Shown one piece after another: positions 1 to 13,217 of a DNA stretch of 64,000 nucleotides. Position 1 is the stretch's first letter. Each line of letters begins with the position of its first letter. The translations under genes were made by a program, and so were the position numbers. The notes below the pieces were generated by a model that saw nothing but the letters and a program-made list of their open reading frames with translations, searched no databases and was not told where the DNA came from. Source of the stretch: Marsupella aquatica (taxonomy: Eukaryota; Marchantiophyta); NCBI GenBank assembly GCA_973895155.1, contig OZ316892.1, positions 20,832,001 through 20,896,000 of the forward strand, in the 5' to 3' direction.

Positions 1-140
1 ATATATTACACTAGATACGCCTCATATCTGTGTGTCCTATATGGAAAATATATTATACTAGATAAGCCTCATATCTGTGTGTCCTATGTGGAAAATATAT
101 TATACTAGATAAGCCTCTTATCTCTGTGTCTTATGTGGAG
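1..140. repeat. tandem repeat, about 51-bp unit, nearly 3 copies
   Basis: Three successive copies of a unit reading roughly TATTA(C/T)ACTAGATA(A/C)GCCTC, then ATATCTGTGTGTCCTAT, then GTGGAAAATA are visible. The first copy is cut by the window edge, so the array may extend to the left. The third copy is diverged and the array fades near 140. No coding potential is seen. Confidence 0.85.
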
Positions 141-860
141 ATACTTATGTATACTAAAAACTGTTAATTTGAGTCTATGTAGTGGAAAAGATGTCCAGGT
201 GGGCAAGGGATGCTTACGTGTACTAAAAACAGTTTACATTTGAGTCTTGAGGTATATATTGAATCTGAATGGTAGTGGTCAATGAATGATACCAAGAATC
301 TTGACTAATTAATTAGTTTTAAACAAATGCAAAAACCAAAGACACAAAAGACAAAGGGGAGAAGACAAAGTACAAAAGAAGGAATTAAAGAGAACAGAAC
401 GAAAACGACATACGCAAAAGAAGAAAAAAAAAGAACTTAGGTGACGTATAGAATAGGGGACAATATCCACATGTATGGCTTTTATGTCCAATCAGGATGA
501 AAAGAAAAATATTTTAAATCGAATGGTTAGGGTTGAATCCTGCCAGTTATGCTTTTGAAAGCAGACAAGGCAAGATCTTTTATTATATTCTCTGAATATA
601 ATGATCACACCTTGCACTCTCACTTTCCGTTATGCTCGCACTTCGAGTCACTTTTTAGATGCTTCATTCTAGACCATAGCCCAAGGAGTAGCTTTTATTG
701 CGTAATAGGAATTAAATTTATTGGTATATTTAGATATATAAAGAATAATTGGTAATATAATATCGCAATAAGAATTTTTACATATCATATATATTTATTG
801 TTCAAGGAAGCATAATTAATTATATACATATATATATTATGTTATATTTAATTATTTTTT

Positions 861-882
861 GGGGGGGGGGGGGGGGGGGGGG
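861..882. repeat. poly-G tract (22 G)
   Basis: An uninterrupted run of 22 G follows T6 and is followed by GAGAGAGGGGG. This is capable of G-quadruplex formation. Length may be an assembly or polymerase artefact, since long homopolymers are error-prone. Confidence 0.9.
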
Positions 883-2796
883 AGAGAGGGGGCAAAGCTC
901 ACCCTAGAGGAGCATATTCAAAACCTGCTACCACTGTTCCACATTGTCAAGAAGTGACAATGATCGCAAAGGCAAGAGACCCTAACACATTGAAAAACAC
1001 AAGAGAAAAGCCATAAAAAACTTTAGAAATATCTCAGGATTTTACACAAAAACATTTTACAGGTCAATGGTTGTTCTTAATTGATGTTTTCAAGTCATTC
1101 CACTAGTATGGAGATGAAGTAAATAAATGATTAAATTTTAAATGCAAGTGGATGGAACTTGTGAAAATCAAAAATTAAATAATCTAAAGGGGCTGTTTGC
1201 TACTAATTTCAGAGGGAAGAGCAAGTCCTCTTAAATTGAAATAATAAAATTTTAATTTTATTGAAATAAAAATTGAATCATCATTGAAGACATTGGGCAT
1301 TCTGAGCAGTTCAGATTGCTACCCCCATACATAGTAATTATGTTAAAAAATGCGGCTGTGCATAATAAACCTACAAAGCTTTTTAAACCAATAGTAAGTT
1401 ACTTTGTACATATTGTCTTCTTATTGGACTCAATTTCATATGTGAACGTTGTTTTACAATTTATGGTCTTCAAGGATGTCACCCTGTAACGGGGTGCCTT
1501 GTCATCCGAAAGATTTACGTAGCCCGGCATTATGTAATGTTTATGCGGGTGTTTATGTTGTACCTTACAAGGTAACTTTAGGTTGTACAAGATGACGTAG
1601 AATCCTAATACCCCATCTAGAATGAAGAACAAAATTCATTTTGGATGTCTCAATTTAAGGTTCCCATGAGGTTGCAACACTGACATACGTTGTATTGTAG
1701 ATTGTAATTAGTGTCTTATTACACATTTTCAACTAACCATGCTAGTGATGTCAAAAATGACACAACTCCCAGTCCTTAAATCTCAGAGAGAAAACCGATA
1801 TTCACACATTCTACATTTTCAAAGAAGGTATGCTCTATTTGCACAATAGCTAACATGTTTCAGGGAGTTTGTGCCATTTTTCGGAAGTAGTGATGGGAAG
1901 GTGGATAATTAGAATTTTTGACCAGTGAGTGTGTCCATACCACTAGTATTGTAGCGATTGATTGGGACACGGTGAACAGTTACTTTGATTGCCTGGATGG
2001 ATTTTCTCCTAGCATATTAGTTTCAGCACAGTGACACTTTAACACGGGACTGGATATTGTAAAGAACACCTCAAGTCATCAGATGTTCTGCAAAATGCAA
2101 CGTTTGCCACAATTTAGAAGTTCCAAGAGTAGTACTTTACCATGGCCCATAAGATGTTTCCACCCAGTTTACTACATTTCTGACAACTTTAAAATTGATA
2201 CAAAAGCATCCAACAACTTAGCTTATGTCTTGTGGTCAATAGTATTTCTCCACTTGCAGTTTGACTATAAACCTGGCATTTCTTGGTTTTTAGTTGACCC
2301 TCCTTGATTGGGTCTTTTGCCTGAGGGATCATGTCTCCCGGTTGGACACCCTTTGAAAAAATAGAGTGCAACTATATTGTAAAGTATGTCTAACAACCAT
2401 GCTTGGAAAATAACTGCCCCTTATAAGATGCTCAATAACGTCTTATTAATTGGCGCCATTAATAATATCCCTTTATTTATGGCGTGTTAGATTAGATGAC
2501 GTACACACACACACAACGTAAAACTGATCCTGAAACGAAGTTAAAAGCTGGAAAACATAGTTGAAACTGTTATATGGTGAATCCATCTTTCAGATTTTGT
2601 CTTATTCAGAGTTTTCATGTCATATATTTTTATTTCAATATGCCTTATCAAGGGGCAGCCTGTGTATCATATACATTTTTAATTAATTTATGGACCCCTC
2701 TAATTTTTAGTATCTAAAGTATTTTGAACTTATTTTGGCAGCCCCCTTATCAATTTTAATGTTTGTGATTTATTAGGGATGAAATGAAAGGCTCCC

Positions 2797-2850
2797 CCAC
2801 TTGAACATTCTCATGAATGACAACCACTTGAACATTCTCATGAATGACAA
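2797..2850. repeat. 27-bp perfect tandem duplication
   Basis: The unit beginning CCACTTGAACATTCTCATGA occurs twice head to tail without a mismatch, which implies a recent slippage or short duplication. Confidence 0.9.
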
Positions 2851-3091
2851 AAATGATTCTGATTGTGTGTTTAAGTTCCTCTCATGTCTTTCTTTCCTAA
2901 GTTTATGATTTTTATTGAAATGAGTCTCATTCATGAGGACATTGAATTAAGTGCACACATTGTAGTATCCTTGATTGTACTTTTCATTGGTCACTGTGCA
3001 CCAATCATTTTAGTTATGTTTTCATATTTTATTTACTTTCAAATCACTACAAGACAAAAACTCAAACATGTTCCGAGATGAGCATGCTATA

Positions 3092-3213
3092 TTGTGAGAC
3101 TATCAAGAGTGAGATGCTGAAGATATTATTTTTAGATTCAATATTAGATAACATAGTTGTGGGACTATCAGGAGTGAGATGCTGAAGATATTATTTTTAG
3201 ATTCAATATTAGA
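3092..3213. repeat. 65-bp tandem duplication
   Basis: A unit beginning TTGTG(A/G)GACTATCA(A/G)GAG and ending in ...TTCAATATTAGAT occurs twice with a period of 65 bp and only two or three differences. Confidence 0.85.
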
Positions 3214-3875
3214 TTGTGCGATGCTAATGGACTACATATCTCCTTATTTTAAATATACCGTACGTTAGTTGAAAAAGTAGGGTTATTTTGAGTGTTTTTA
3301 TAAAATATATTTTCTGCTGTAATTGTGTTGGTAAGTTGCCAAACATAAGGACATGCTACTATGCTAGTGTGAGATGAATGTTGTACTGTAGTGTCATGCA
3401 AATATTTATGGGATTCAGCAACTAATGTCAACTGTTTGGGAAACTGCTTACCGTAGTACGAACAACTTTGTGATACTGTGCCAATCATTTGAGAGTACGG
3501 AATATCCTAGTGATGCAATAGGCTAAGGACGGATTTAGTTAATTTACTCATGAATATTAGCATTCTCATCACAACCCTCGAAGGGGTATTGGTGTAAACT
3601 TAAAGCACCTCGTCATTTTTTTCTGTTTGTAAGTTTCAGGGTATTATTGGACAAGAATGCACAGGGAAGATTTGGTTCAGCTCCTGATGAGAGTTATCAT
3701 CCACTTAAATTACTAAAAATAACAATCTCTTCAGCATTTAATTTCATCAAGTTCCTGTTACAGGAGCAATATGGACAATGTATACAATATGTTACAGGAG
3801 CAATATGGCACTATAAATAATTACTCCAGAATTTCAAAATCGAATGAAAAAATTTAAAGAAATCTAAATTTAACT

Positions 3876-6247
3876 TTAAAAAACAATAGTTTATCGGGTA
3901 CTGATCAGTCTCACTTATCAAGCAAGCCTACAAATGTGAGCACTTTTCAGTTATCAAGCAAACCTACAAATATGAGCACTACTATATAAGTATTGTTGCA
4001 TTGTAAATTACGTGGACGTTGACCAAATGCTAGCCAGGAAAAGGAATCCTACATATTATGTGAAAGAACGTTTTGCAAAAGTGTTCTCCATGAAAACTCT
4101 CAGATCGACACGTTCCTTGCATTCGTGTAGCATTCGAAACTCCAAAGAAGGAGTGGATTCCTTGAATTCGTGTGCCATGGAAAGCTCCAAAGACGGCGAC
4201 AGTCGAGAATGCCAAGACAAATGACAGACGATAGCTCGGCCGTAGAAATGCCAGGACTCCAGGTTACAAGCAGCCAGAGCCAGGTGCGAAGTGAATGGAG
4301 ATTAAGAGTTCGAGAGTTGAGGAATGAGGAATAATGGAAGTCAGCAATGTGGACTCTCAAGAGTTGGCCTCACCAGTACCGGCCCTGCCCGAAAATTATG
4401 TTAGGGGACGGCGTTTTTCTCTTGGACAACGCACTCGAGATTAGGGCGAGGGACCGAGGGCAGTTACTGGCCATAGAAAAGGAGAATTGTCCGACACTTC
4501 TCCCCTTGTCACATTCCTCTACCGTAGGGTGTGACTTTCCTTTCCTCTAGGAGTGACACTTTGCTTTACAATTTTAGTAAAAATTACTAAAAATGGTCCT
4601 GTAGGGTGTGACTTAATTTCCTCTCCTCTAGGGCCGGCTCTATGGGTGAAACTTTGCTCCACAATTTAAAAAACAATAGTTTATCGGGTACTGATCAGTC
4701 TCACTTATCAAGCAAGCCTACAAATGTGAGCACTTTTCAGTTATCAAGCAAGCCTACAAATATGAGCACTACTATATAAGTATTGTTGCATTGTAAATTA
4801 CGTGGACGTTGACCAAATGCTAGCCAGGAAAAGGAATCCTACATATTATGTGAAAGAACGTTTTGCAAAAGTGTTCTCCATGAAAACTCTCAGATCGACA
4901 CGTTCCTTGCATTCGTGTAGCATTCGAAACTCCAAAGAAGGAGTGGATTCCTTGAATTCGTGTGCCATGGAAAGCTCCAAAGACGGCGACAGTCGAGAAT
5001 GCCAAGACAAATGACAGACGATAGCTCGGCCGTAGAAATGCCAGGACTCCAGGTTACAAGCAGCCAGAGCCAGGTGCGAAGTGAATGGAGATTAAGAGTT
5101 CGAGAGTTGAGGAATGAGGAATAATGGAAGTCAGCAATGTGGACTCTCAAGAGTTGGCCTCACCAGTACCGGCCCTGCCCGAAAATTATGTTAGGGGACG
5201 GCGTTTTTCTCTTGGACAACGCACTCGAGATTAGGGCGAGGGACCGAGGGCAGTTACTGGCCATAGAAAAGGAGAATTGTCCGACACTTCTCCCCTTGTC
5301 ACATTCCTCTACCGTAGGGTGTGACTTTCCTTTCCTCTAGGAGTGAAACTTTGCTTTACAATTTTAGTAAAAATTACTAAAAATGGTCCTGTATGGTGTG
5401 ACTTAATTTCCTCTCCTCTAGGGCCGGCTCTATGGGTGAAACTTTGCTCCACAATTTAAAAAACAATAGTTTATCGGGTACTGATCAGTCTCACTTATCA
5501 AGCAAGCCTACAAATGTGAGCACTTTTCAGTTATCAAGCAAGCCTACAAATATGAGCACTACTATATAAGTATTGTTGCATTGTAAATTACGTGGACGTT
5601 GACCAAATGCTAGCCAGGAAAAGGAATCCTACATATTATGTGAAAGAACGTTTTGCAAAAGTGTTCTCCATGAAAACTCTCAGATCGACACGTTCCTTGC
5701 ATTCGTGTAGCATTCGAAACTCCAAAGAAGGAGTGGATTCCTTGAATTCGTGTGCCATGGAAAGCTCCAAAGACGGCGACAGTCGAGAATGCCAAGACAA
5801 ATGACAGACGATAGCTCGGCCGTAGAAATGCCAGGACTCCAGGTTACAAGCAGCCAGAGCCAGGTGCGAAGTGAATGGAGATTAAGAGTTCGAGAGTTGA
5901 GGAATGAGGAATAATGGAAGTCAGCAATGTGGACTCTCAAGAGTTGGCCTCACCAGTACCGGCCCTGCCCGAAAATTATGTTAGGGGACGGCGTTTTTCC
6001 CTTGGACAACGCCGTCCAAGGATTAGGGCGAGGGACCGAGGGCAGTTACTGGCCATAGAAAAGGAGAATTGTCCGACACTTCTCCCCTTGTCACATTCCT
6101 CTACCGTAGGGTGTGACTTTCCTTTCCTCTAGGAGTGAAACTTTGCTTTACAATTTTAGTAAAAATTACTAAAAATGGTCCTGTATGGTGTGACTTAATT
6201 TCCTCTCCTCTAGGGCCGGCTCTATGGGTGAAACTTTGCTCCACAAT
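3876..6247. repeat. 790-bp unit in three near-identical tandem copies
   Basis: The landmark AAACAATAGTTTATCGGGTA occurs at 3881, 4671 and 5461, a period of exactly 790 bp. Copies 1 and 2 differ at only a few sites; copy 3 carries a 2-bp-longer variant around 6000 in which CCTTGGAC and GTCCAAGG form an inverted pair. Each unit has a TATA-like ACTATATAAGTATTG, a doubled 40-bp segment (GCAAGCCTACAAAT...GAGCAC) and an internal duplication of about 90 bp near its 3' end (GTGAAACTTTGCT...ACAATTTTA). Each encodes the same 70-codon ORF of unknown significance (4012, 4802, 5592). The near identity implies recent amplification or homogenisation. It could be a tandemised promoter or LTR-like unit; no primer-binding site was seen. 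Confidence 0.93.
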
Positions 6248-9200
6248 TTTAGGAGAAAATACTAAAAATGTTGAAACATTGGGCAGTGGTGATTTAAAGT
6301 CAAGTCTCAAAGTAATTTAAATCCCTCCCTATTGGGAGACCTCCCAAATAAAGCGCGGCTGTCGGAGGACTTCCCTTTCGGCACGGCAGCCATGGGGGCT
6401 TTATATGGGGAAACTACCTCCTAAAATATATTAGGTGGTGAGGGACATGACACTTGCTCATCAATGAATTAAAGTACTCACAACTATATTTCACTAGCAA
6501 TTCCTTCCATCTACATGTCAGACAAAGGACAAATGACAAAGCAAGCTATTACAAACCGAGCAAACGAAGGTTCCGCAATCATGTACTCTGAGTACTGTTA
6601 TGTCTAAAACGCTGCTAACTAAGCTACTATAGGCATCATGTATTCACACGATCGAAAATGATAGCAAGAGTTGACTTGCTGCAATTGATAGTTTTAGCAC
6701 TAGCTGAGACCAGACCCGCTTGCCTGCAAATATTTCCTTGAATTCCAGCATGCAACCGTGCACCCAAAAGCGGGAAAGCTCAAGGTACGAGTTGGTGGTG
6801 CGCCAGAAAGCTGGTTAGGCGCCTCCGCATTTTCAGCTTCCAAACGCACATGCAGATAATTTTGCAAGTGACCGTAGACGGTGGAGGATTTCTATGTTCA
6901 GCTCGAATGGCCACACATTATGCGATGCTACTGAGGCCAGAGACTACTAAGGGTAGCGACTGGGCTGTTAAGATCTGTGGTTTTAGAAACCTGAAGAACA
7001 CGTATGATACACTGGCGGTGCTTACCCGGCCTTGGTGAATTGTTCGTAGACGCAGCTTCACTACTGCTAACGCGCATATACAGTAATGTATAAAGCCCAC
7101 CCAATTGCGGTAGGCCTCTATCCTTCACTCCATTTAATGTCATGCAGTTAAATTAGAGTGACTTTAGCGTGATACCAATCTCGAATTCATATCCATGACT
7201 GAAAAAAGAGTGCTATTGAGCTATTGATCGAGCTGACCAGGTATATATATAACGTTATTGATCAGACTTAAATTCATAAAATTAGAGTGAAAAGCGTCAA
7301 ACCAAGAGTTTGCGGAAGGATAATCTGTTAGACAGCCTCGAGACTTCATTTTGAAATTGAACAAGGCGTTGGATTTACATTTCAGACAGAAACACCTTGA
7401 TTTCGCTTCAATCTGTTAAATTTAACTGTCTTTAAAAGCAACCATAGTAGACTCATACTGGAGTAACTTGAAGACCTCAATATCTGAAATTTGTGTTCCT
7501 TGTTAGTTTGAATTAGTGCCAGCTTCGACGATTTCCGGGATTCACCACCAATAGTCGTGAATACAGTTGGATCACGGGATTTCACGTGACACTCTAATTT
7601 AACTGCCCGCACTGTGTGCAGAAAAAGCAGTGTACCTGAGACGCCCGTAAGATTGATTTAAATTGTTGTGGGTGCTGCTCTCATGCATATTCGACTTAAG
7701 CCCCTAAGGGGTTTTCTAGCTTTATTAATTATACCTCCCAAAATGCATGTGCCGTGAAGCCTGGCCAAGACGGTCCATTGCAAAGGACTTGGATCAAAAC
7801 GGGCACTTGAGGCCTCCTGACCGGCAAGAAGAATGCCCAACCTTGCACAAATTGAATGACAATGGTAGTCCCCTGAAAGAACAAAAGGGTCCCACAGATT
7901 CAACGAAAGCAACGAAAGCTTCGTCACAGTAGAAACCACTGTCAAGCAAAAACTAACAAAACCAGTTTATTGCTCTCGGATTTTTTCTATAATACCAAAC
8001 GTTCGAAGTCCATAACGTGAAGATCCGGGCCGAGAACTCAGCATGACAGTCCATGATTGTCAGCTTTCTTGACTCAAACATTTGATCCAAACATACATGC
8101 AGAGGCCGGCTCAGTGACGCACAATTTGAAGCAGCTCGTTTTGTCTCTGATACCACAATATTCGACGTTGGCGTTCTTAAAGATACCGAATGAATTCATG
8201 ACTCCTCAAATTCGCCGACCTGGTAGCCATGCTTCCTTTCACTTATGCCGTTTACCGCTCTACTTACTAATTTTAAGGTATTTTGCTTTGACGATCCCAA
8301 CTTATTCAATTCTCTTACCAAAATTTATAAATCAGGGAAAACAAAGTACAAAGAAGTCATTGCGAAAGTTCGACTATTCCAAAAGCATAGTCTGAGCAAA
8401 CAAACTTTGGCTAGCGCGATCGATTACGGTAGTTTGACAAACCCGAAATTCCGGACCACCGTTTTTCAGGTTTCTCATCTGTTTCACTAACCTGATTGAC
8501 ACTTCCGCCCTGCCTCTATAGTTAGGGTCCACCTATAAACCAATTCAACAAGTTATTCTCGGAATTGTAAGTTACATCCTATCGTGGCATTCTACGAGGC
8601 TCTCCCAAGCTGTCGAAAGCTCTGGGCCCATGTCGGTCTATTGTTTCCGTTTCAATTTCCGTCTGTTTAGTTTAGCATCCTTCCCATTTCCGTCATTTTC
8701 CTACATATTCTCACATGTACGACGATTGGTCAATTTCACAGGAGCAGATTTTTTGGGAGCTAAAAATAAAGTTTACTCTTCTACCTTAAACGTAATTGCC
8801 TGGTTTGATTCTAGAACAACTCCAACTTCAGATCAGGGGAATAAATATACAGCTCACCTGTGTCCGGCCCCTAGTATCATAACACGGGAGATGACTCTAA
8901 TTAGTTGAAGAGTAAAATTGTGCCTAACTAATGAATACTACTCCGTCGTTTTCCAAAAGACGTGAAATAGGAAAGACTTGATTTAAACGGTGGCTTAGAG
9001 ACTTGATATAGGATTCAGGATTTAGGATTCTCAAATTCGAGTCAATGATGAGGACGAGTCTCTTCACCTATAGCAGTGGCCATCTGTCTCCCATGCATAG
9101 TCCCGCGGCTCTGTTTGATTCTGAGTTAGATTTGTGAAGCAAAACGTTTTAGTCCTGAACAAAATTGTCACGGACTTCCTCAACTGGTATTTCTTTTCTT

Positions 9201-10975
9201 TTGGGGAACGGAATGTGTCGACTGTTTATCAATTGAAAATGTTTCCTGAACCTTTGAGTAGTCACAAACGTCCATGTTGAACCACCGTAAAGGCTTATCT
9301 AGTTAGCGACAATGGCATGCAGTCGGATTTCGTGTGGAACGCATGGATTTACATACAGTGAATGATAATGAGCGACCTTTAGGCATTACATTGGCCAGTC
9401 AAGATCAGACAGTTCAGGTTCTCCTGCAATGCCATTGTTTTTTTCTGCTATCCAAGATCATGGGGCATCGAATGAGTTGCTGCTTTGGCGGAGACAAAGG
9501 CCAGGGTACAGGTCCATGCAAGGATTGCGTGAAGTATCGTGGCTACTCTTCTGCCCTTGGTCAACTCATTATTGGCGATGGAGACATCACGTAGCTACTG
9601 AAAAGTTCTCCGTCTGTCAGGAATCATTTCGTGTTGTTTACTTATTCTAGTGACGATATACAAATAGAATACATGCCTTTTTCTTTTCTTTTCTCTGATT
9701 AGATTCTCAATGCGCCTTCCTCAGAAACTCTCATCTACTATTGGGTCAGAAACTCTCATTTATTGGCTGGATCCGACCAGTAAACAGTGCTTATTGTCGG
9801 TCATGCCTATCAGTGTTTTTTGTAGTGGCGAAAATTCGCCAAATTCCACCTCCCCAAAAAACTTTTGCCACGGCCACTTTTGGCAAAAATTGACTATTAT
9901 TTTGCTGTCTCATTAGCCACGTCCCATTAGCCAGAATCTAAGGGTCACCCTTAATCTAGGGCAATCTGATTGTAAGAAAAACAATTGAATAGTGAATTTT
10001 TGAGCATCTTCTCCTTCACACATACATTTCACACTCTGGCAAAAAAGTAAAATCTATATAAAATAGGCTGATGCCTATCCCATATGCAAGGGAAGATATG
10101 AAGGTGTACCCAGTTTACCAGAAAATCTTGCCAATGCGACTCTCATTTAGTATTGCTTGGGTCCCACCATTCAATGGTGCCAAGACTCGGCCATGCGCAC
10201 CCTAGGAGATATATCTCAAACTGCACAGAGGTATCCCTAGATTTACGTGGCAAATCAAGAACTATAATACACAGTTGCGCCACTTTTTAGAGTGGTCGTC
10301 ATTCAAATTTGCAGGACACAAAAATTAAAAAATCTGGTCAAAGGTAAGCAATAAAGCCAAAGTGTGAATTGAGTTTAGTGTGAGTCACAAAAAGTTACAC
10401 CCTGCCCAAGACAAGTAAAAATAATCACACGAGGCACAAAAAAGAAGAAGTGAAAGACTTTAACATAATGCACAAGGATCAAGGAGTATACATTCATGCA
10501 AGAAAATATTGTACATATTCACATGCAAATTTGTATTGTAGATATTCATTGTACATATTTCAATATTGTGTGCATCATAATTTGTATAATATTGGTAAAA
10601 CCATAAAAGTAATTTTTAATTGCTAATAACATTTTAGTCACTAGATCAATAAAAAAACTATTCTCCCAATATTTGTGATGATTTTTACAGTCATTTGTAG
10701 TGTCATTTTCAATGCAATAAAAACAAAAGTAATAAGGCCCAAAGACATAGTGAAGCGCATGGCATGAGTGTTGATGGCAAGGTCTCAGGCGAGGGGCACA
10801 ATCGCAATGTAGGCGAGAATGTAGGGTAGCCCCTCGATCTCACATGGGTGGGGAAGGGGGGCGGTGAATGAGTGGAGTGATGGTGAATGTGAAAAAGAGA
10901 AGACCAAAAATAGGAAAAGGGGAAAAGGGGGAGGTTAAGGTTTGAAAATAACAATCTTTTTTCTTAACAATATCT
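6248..10975. other. intergenic DNA, no gene recognised
   Basis: Several ORFs of 60-110 codons occur on both strands. The most protein-like stretch is near 8245-8490 on the plus strand (lysine-rich, with SLTKIYKSGKTKYKEVIAKV), but it has no recognisable domain, no convincing splice partners and no long frame. I do not call any of them a gene. No tRNA, rRNA or transposon terminus was identified here. Confidence 0.5.
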
Positions 10976-11563
10976 TTTGTGCAACGCACGGGTATTTTCC
11001 TGAACGATGTCTTGGCCGACACGACATCTTTTCCCTCAACGATGTCTTTGCCGACACGAAATCTTTTTTCTCAACAACATCTTGGCCGACACGACATCTT
11101 TTTTCTCAATGACTTCTTGGCCAAGACGACATCTTTTTTCTCAACGACCTCTTGGTTGACACGATATCATTTTTTCTCAACGACCTCTTGGCTGACACGA
11201 TATCATTTTTTCTCAACGACCTCTTGGCTGACACAATATCTTTTTTTCTCAACGACTTCTTTTCTCTCAATGAATAACCTTTAGGGCGACTCTACATAAT
11301 TTCTCTCCACGACCTCTTGGCCAACACATCTTTTTTTCTCAACGATATCTTGGCCAACATGACTTCTATTCAAAACAACCTCTTGGGCGACACGACATCT
11401 TTTCTCTCAACGACCTCTTGGGCGACACAACATTTTTTTCTCTCCAAGACTTCTTGGCCGACACAACATCTTTTCTCTCCACGACCTCTTGGCTGACATG
11501 ACATCATTTTTTCTCAAGGACATCTTGGCCGACACGACTTCTTTTGTGCAACGCACAGGTATT
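10976..11563. repeat. minisatellite of about 14 units of 36-46 bp, bounded by a direct repeat
   Basis: The core CTCAACGACCTCTTGGC(C/T)GACAC, a T-rich spacer and GA(C/T)ATC recurs about 14 times with variable spacing. The array is bounded on both sides by the same sequence, TTTTGTGCAACGCACGGGTA at the left and the same with one change (ACAGG for ACGGG) at the right. A flanking direct repeat could be a slip-replicated target site, or a founder unit from which the array expanded. No coding role is evident; all frames are low-complexity. Confidence 0.85.
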
Positions 11564-12202
11564 GAGCTAGTGGGGTGCATGATTTGGTGGGAAAGTGGAC
11601 ACACAACCAAAGGTAGCTAACAGTTTTTGGGGATGTGGAATTATTGGGTTTGCACCTAAAAAATACAAAACCCAAAAAATATCTTTACCTTCTAGGATGA
11701 GCATGGCCGAGTCTAGGAAGGTGGTTTGGCACCTTCTGTTTTTTTTAGGATATAATTCCTCGAAAACTGATCAAGAACATTTATAGCATCTCGTCCCTTA
11801 GCAAGACTGACATTCGCTACAGTGGCTAATTAAAAAAGGAAAACATTGAAAAAATAAGCTGACTCGAAGATATATTTCAAATTGCCTAAAAAAAGGGGGC
11901 CACATGATCCCATATGATCAACAGGCAAAAAGACCAATCAAGGGAGAACAAGGAACATACCAAAAAATGAGAGATGCGCATTCTAGAAAATTAAATATAA
12001 CGGTCTATTGTTGGGATCTACATAGGGTAGAGTTTGTTGGACATCAGTAGTCCTAACCCAATTCCCACTCTAGCAAGTGACCTTCTCTACTCGATCGAGC
12101 TTTATGGACGGGTCACTATTAGCACACACCCTGTCCCAAGTGACTTCACCCCAACCACAGCCACATGGAAGTTCCCTTTCTATTTGACAACTTTTCAATT
12201 GT
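11564..12202. other. intergenic DNA, nothing recognised
   Basis: Non-repetitive, AT-rich sequence between the minisatellite and the inverted-terminus element. ORFs on either strand are short and featureless. Confidence 0.5.
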
Positions 12203-13180
12203 AACACAGTGACGGACCAAACGAGAAGTATGACCACCAAACGAGAAGTGTGTTTTCGATTTCGCGAAAAATGGCAAAAAATCACTAAAATTAAGATCAA
12301 AAACGCTATTTTGAGGATGAATCCAAAATCGCATCCAACATCGGATTTCAAATTGAGATACTATCGACGCAAAAACAAAGAATTGTCACAATACAAAATT
12401 CTGATACACTTCATCTAAAAAAAGTGCAAATTCCAAAACCTAGAAAAACAATGCTTTTCACGTGATCCTTCTAAAAGCTAAATCCGAGCGTCAAACAAAA
12501 CGAGTAAAACACAAGATTTCATTTTCGCCATCAAAATGGCAAACTCAAAATGGGATACGGCGCATCCCATTTCGGATTCAACCGTTGAACGTGGACGAAA
12601 ACCACACCAAATCATTCTCTTGACGCTTCCATTTAACTTTGGGTTTAAAATATTTGAATTTTTAACTGCGGTAAAACCAAAAACTGCGAAAAACTGACCG
12701 CGGACTACAGTCGACCCACACAATTAGTTAAGTTAACCTGACGACATGTCCGGTAAATTTTTAGCCCATAACGCATGATGAATATGAGATGGGATCCAAG
12801 TATCCACTATCGTATTCAACCTCAATGTTTTCCACCTCCAACTTTGCATCAGGAGATCTTTCGACATGAATACCAACTGAGATCCATGGATCCCATTTTT
12901 TTGCAAGTCCAAAAACTCATCGGGAAAACAGGAGGATGAATACCAGATGGGATCCATTTTGAACTTTTCGCATTGCATACCTTGATATTCTAGTTTGAAG
13001 ACCAATTGGGATTTGCGACGACTTCCTCAAAAATTTACAATTTAAATTTCAGCATTCCTTGAAAAGACAGACTCTCACTTTAAAAAACCCTTATATGGAC
13101 CACTCAGGGAATGCCAATAGGGATCCACGTATCCCATTTTTCTAAACAAGTCCAAAAATAACCCACTCAAAACCAAGGAT

Positions 13181-13217
13181 GAATACCAAATGGGATCCAT
13201 GGATCCTATTTGGTATT
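13181..13217. repeat. palindrome with GGATCCATGGATCC core
   Basis: A near-perfect inverted repeat centred on CCATGG (13193-13206) with outer arms ATACCAAATGG and its complement, one mismatch. Relatives with the same core lie near 12885, 13275, 13355 and 13720 inside the same element. Confidence 0.85.

Larger units (their letters stand above)
141..3875. other. AT-rich intergenic DNA, no gene recognised
   Basis: Only short ORFs without recognisable domains or codon structure occur on either strand. The stretch holds a poly-G tract, a 27-bp and a 65-bp tandem duplication (listed separately) and a short CA run near 2505. I see no RNA gene or mobile-element terminus that I can support. Confidence 0.6.

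Noticed and set aside
4012-5804. Three identical 70-codon ORFs as genes
   Set aside because: They are identical because the 790-bp unit is triplicated; there is no domain, no codon-level evidence and no splice context.
7658-7945. 95-codon minus-strand ORF
   Set aside because: No domain or conserved-looking motif, and a competing plus-strand ORF covers the same bases.
10979-11284. 101-codon ORF with FFSTTSWLTRYH repeats
   Set aside because: It is a translation of the minisatellite; all frames look alike.
12070-12351. Overlapping 60-93-codon ORFs across the left end of the hairpin element
   Set aside because: They straddle the terminal inverted repeat and show no protein-like features.
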